A stretch of 8,847 nt of DNA. It comes from Bacteroidales bacterium (GTDB lineage Bacteria; Bacteroidota; Bacteroidia; Bacteroidales; WCHB1-69). Below are positions 6,926 to 8,847 of this stretch, one piece after another. Every line of letters begins with the position of its first letter. The stretch's first letter is position 1. The DNA lies in NCBI GenBank assembly GCA_016285615.1, contig JAEERB010000098.1:1-8847 (forward strand), written 5' to 3'. The notes under the pieces are model-generated. The model did no database searches. It worked only from the letters and a program-made list of their open reading frames with translations, and was not told the origin of the DNA. The position numbers were made by a program, and so were the translations under genes.

Positions 6926-6955
6926 GTACAATTTATAATTGACAATGTATAATTG
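6907..6955. repeat. Seven-copy AT-rich heptamer array upstream of fabD
   Basis: Exactly 49 nt divide into seven 7-nt units: ACAATGT, ACAATTG, ACAATGT, ACAATTT, ATAATTG, ACAATGT, ATAATTG (consensus AYAATKK). Each unit has at most two or three differences from the next. On its right it abuts a palindrome with no gap, and on its left it lies 4 nt from the fabD -7 box. Confidence 0.8.
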
Positions 6956-6983
6956 TAGATGCGTAACGCGCTGCGCATCTACA
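6954..6983. repeat. 10-bp palindrome abutting the heptamer array
   Basis: Perfect inverted repeat: arms TGTAGATGCG (6954-6963) and CGCATCTACA (6974-6983) around the 10-nt spacer TAACGCGCTG. It recalls the GTAG...CTAC intergenic palindromes seen in Bacteroidota genomes (general recollection). No T-run follows, so a terminator role is not supported. Confidence 0.7.
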
Positions 6984-7002
6984 TATTTGAATTTTGCTCT
7001 TT

Positions 7003-7016
7003 GAATTCTGAATTCT
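7003..7016. repeat. Two-copy heptamer GAATTCT
   Basis: GAATTCT occurs twice in tandem (7003-7009, 7010-7016). An earlier TTTGAATTTTG (6986-6996) is a looser relative. It is minor alone but has the same 7-nt period as the arrays on either side of fabD. Confidence 0.5.
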
Positions 7017-7017
7017 G

Positions 7018-7054
7018 TTTTTTTATGTTTCGCTTAAGGCGAAACATAAAAAAA
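7018..7054. repeat. Perfect 16-bp inverted repeat with T/A-run ends
   Basis: Arms TTTTTTTATGTTTCGC (7018-7033) and GCGAAACATAAAAAAA (7039-7054) are perfect reverse complements around the 5-nt loop TTAAG. T-runs at the outer ends in both orientations give it the look of a bidirectional terminator or a small mobile palindrome. The right-hand A-run is at the same time the U-tract of the neighbouring minus-strand terminator. Confidence 0.8.
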
Positions 7055-7080
7055 CACCGGCACGTGACCGCACCGGTGTT
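7048..7080 (-). terminator. Intrinsic terminator of the FISUMP gene
   Basis: On the minus strand, AACACCGG (7080-7073), a 12-nt loop and CCGGTGTT (7060-7053) form a GC-rich stem followed directly by a T-run (to 7048). It begins 22 nt after the TAG stop of the FISUMP gene, the expected place. It should insulate the gene from fabD, which lies downstream in the same direction with its own promoter. Confidence 0.85.
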
Positions 7081-7102
7081 GAAGATTTATAGGGGATTAT
7101 TC

Positions 7103-8847
7103 CTATTCGTATTTCACTTCTAATTTAGCGTCACCGCACTTGTAAGTGATGGTGATTAATTTAGCCTTAGTATATTCTTCCATGTGTTGTTCAGACATAT
7201 AGGGTTCTACGTCCTTAATATTGTCAATGATGAAGTGACATCTTTCACCCATGGTAGCATTTGCATCTAAGTTGGTGATTTCCAATTTGAAATTATTAAA
7301 GGTAATTTCTTGATCATAAGGAATTTCCATTGCATGGGTGTGAACAATCTCATCATTTACATAAACAGTGGCTTTGTTGTCAAAACTCCAACCATCACCA
7401 TCAAGTACAATGTGAGCACTGCACTCCTCTTCTTGAGGATCTTCGGGAGTTTCGGGCTCTTCTTCGCCGTTCCAGAGACAACGAACAGAGTAGCAAGTTT
7501 TTCCTTCATCACCCCAAGTGTAGTGCGGAATACCCGTTTCGTAGCAGGAGAACTTCACACAGTTAGGATAAGAAGTAGCCGATGAGGAAACAGAAGTCCA
7601 CAATTGCAAGGTACCATTATCATACCAGTTATCTTGTGCTGTTGTTCCTGTCCAATTCTTCTTGTTGATGTAACCAACAGGTTTTGCACAGAAATTAGAT
7701 TCATTCCAATGCCATTGTTCATCATCAGGATTATTGGCGAAAGCATAACCTGGCGAATTAAGATTGCTTGCTGTAGTAGCTGTGGGTGAACCAATACCAG
7801 GACCGTTATATGCAACCCAGTGACCTTCTCTAGAAGCCATCTTAATACCTAACTGATTGCTGCTATATCTTGTAACCATGTCATAAGTTGTTGTTGAAGA
7901 ACAAGCAATACCATCATTATAAGAGGTAGGATAGCTGTTTTTACTTCTGCAGGGGCCAAACCAATTGGCTGTAGCCAATGCAGGGTTATACTCTGGATCA
8001 ACAAAGGTAAACAGGGTTGCAAATTCAGTATAAGAAGGCAAATGCCATCCGTCGGGGCAAATACCTTGGATAGGATCATCCTCATCTTTATGGCCAGTAG
8101 AACTGTTGGCAGCAGTTGACCAAGGATAGAGAACTTCAGTTCCAATATATTCATGAGTAACTTCAGCATAAATTTTCTTGGTAGGAACATTGTTCATATC
8201 TGTCTTGTTCCATTCAATCAGCGGAGTGCCATCGGGCAGAGATTTAACTCTCAAGTTCTCCTGCATCCAGCATTGGGTACCGATTTGAACGGTTCTGTAA
8301 GAGTTACCCTCAACGTCTTGGATAGGCGTACCGCAGGCAAAGCCTTCGGCAGTGGTGAACTCTACATTGTCACCGTAAGCAACGCCCATGGCGTTCTTCA
8401 CGTATGCACGTGCAAAGTAGGTGGTGACTTTCTTCAAACCGGTAACATTGGTTGCGTAGCTGTCAGTCTTGTCATTCGAGAGAGCCAGCTTGCTGTCAAC
8501 CGTAGGATTCTCCAGCGTGTCAACAACAACACCGCGTTCGATGATTTCCAGATGTCCGTTGCTGGTAATGGTGGCGTAAACAGTGGCACCGCCAGCACCA
8601 ATTTTACCAACTGAATCGGTGGTTACCGTAGGCAGCTCGGCCGTAGGCATAGCCACTGCCAAGTCGTTACCGTAAGCAGTACCCATCAGAGTGATGGCAT
8701 AGGCGCGGAAGTGATAGGTGGTGCCTGATGTCAGGTCGGCAATGTCGGTGGTGAACTCACCAACTTCAGCCTTGCCGTCCTTGATAACGGTAGCCGTCAT
8801 GTCGGGATTTTCGGTGGTGCCGTAGCACAGACCGCGTTCGGTAACCA
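7103..8847 (-). CDS. Surface protein with Fn3-like repeats and a FISUMP domain (partial, N-terminus missing)
   Basis: The frame stays open to the right edge, so the start and any export signal are outside the window; 580 residues are visible. Methionine at 8800 is not a start: the 15 codons before it (VTERGLCYGTTENPD) complete a repeat motif. Residues 1-66 are one Fn3-like repeat and 69-167 a second; both share the pattern ERG(L/V) followed by ENP, YxFRAY/YFARAY, and G(T/V)AYG(N/D)xxxxxT. Residues about 171-458 form a FISUMP domain (Fibrobacter succinogenes major paralogous domain): VQIGTQCWMQENLRV, then GICPDGWHLPSYTEF, ending in CYSVRCLWNG. A Glu/Pro linker (461-474) leads to an unrecognised C-terminal domain of about 105 residues. 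Such proteins are usually exported and cell-surface attached, function mostly unknown. No type IX secretion C-terminal signal is obvious, so N-terminal anchoring outside the window is likely. A terminator follows the stop. Base composition changes near 8220. Confidence 0.88.
   Translation of the reverse strand, partial: VTERGLCYGTTENPDMTATVIKDGKAEVGEFTTDIADLTSGTTYHFRAYAITLMGTAYGNDLAVAMPTAELPTVTTDSVGKIGAGGATVYATITSNGHLEIIERGVVVDTLENPTVDSKLALSNDKTDSYATNVTGLKKVTTYFARAYVKNAMGVAYGDNVEFTTAEGFACGTPIQDVEGNSYRTVQIGTQCWMQENLRVKSLPDGTPLIEWNKTDMNNVPTKKIYAEVTHEYIGTEVLYPWSTAANSSTGHKDEDDPIQGICPDGWHLPSYTEFATLFTFVDPEYNPALATANWFGPCRSKNSYPTSYNDGIACSSTTTYDMVTRYSSNQLGIKMASREGHWVAYNGPGIGSPTATTASNLNSPGYAFANNPDDEQWHWNESNFCAKPVGYINKKNWTGTTAQDNWYDNGTLQLWTSVSSSATSYPNCVKFSCYETGIPHYTWGDEGKTCYSVRCLWNGEEEPETPEDPQEEECSAHIVLDGDGWSFDNKATVYVNDEIVHTHAMEIPYDQEITFNNFKLEITNLDANATMGERCHFIIDNIKDVEPYMSEQHMEEYTKAKLITITYKCGDAKLEVKYE

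Noticed and set aside
6228..6938. Open frame of 236 codons on the plus strand opposite fabD
   Set aside because: It lies antisense to a complete fabD and runs through the fabD promoter and heptamer array; its translation has no family resemblance.
7103..8800. Methionine at 8800 as the true start of the FISUMP protein
   Set aside because: The frame continues open to the window edge and the preceding codons (ERGLCYGTTENPD) complete an Fn3-like repeat motif also seen in the next repeat, so the gene extends beyond the window.

Overview
The window looks like chromosomal DNA of a Bacteroidales-type bacterium (phylum Bacteroidota, perhaps a Prevotella-like gut or rumen lineage; the genus is a guess). 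The evidence is an S46 dipeptidyl-peptidase, a FISUMP/Fn3-like surface protein, two promoters of the Bacteroidota form TTTG-N19-TAnnTTTG, and mostly AT-rich leaders without Shine-Dalgarno sites.

Layout, left to right. (1) 1-488, minus: N-terminal part of a 67K-type SppA protease, cut by the left edge. (2) 489-634: a short divergent control region with a clear promoter for the plus-strand purMN operon (635-2242), steps 5 and 3 of IMP synthesis. (3) 2245-3624 and 3661-5811, minus: an integral-membrane PlsC-type acyltransferase, 36 bp downstream of a secreted DPP11-like dipeptidyl-peptidase. PurN and the acyltransferase converge with only 2 bp between their stop codons. (4) 5812-6017: an intergenic mosaic of 7- and 8-nt short tandem repeats and a REP-like hairpin. 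(5) 6018-6875, minus: fabD, malonyl-CoA:ACP transacylase. (6) 6876-7102: the fabD promoter, a seven-copy heptamer array, a palindrome, a perfect 16-bp inverted repeat and an intrinsic terminator. (7) 7103-8847, minus: the C-terminal 580 residues of a modular surface protein (Fn3-like repeats, FISUMP domain, acidic linker, unrecognised C-terminal domain), cut by the right edge.

The genes are mainly housekeeping and envelope functions: purine synthesis, fatty-acid initiation, phospholipid acylation, protein or peptide turnover in the envelope, and one large surface protein. fabD, the peptidase and the acyltransferase face the same way. No consensus promoter is visible in front of the peptidase, so read-through from fabD is possible.

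I see no defence system, CRISPR array, transposase, tRNA or rRNA. The least explained material is in the two repeat-rich gaps, where almost every array has a 7- or 8-nt period and one array supplies both the end of fabD and its stop codon. The second point of interest is the base-composition break inside the FISUMP gene.
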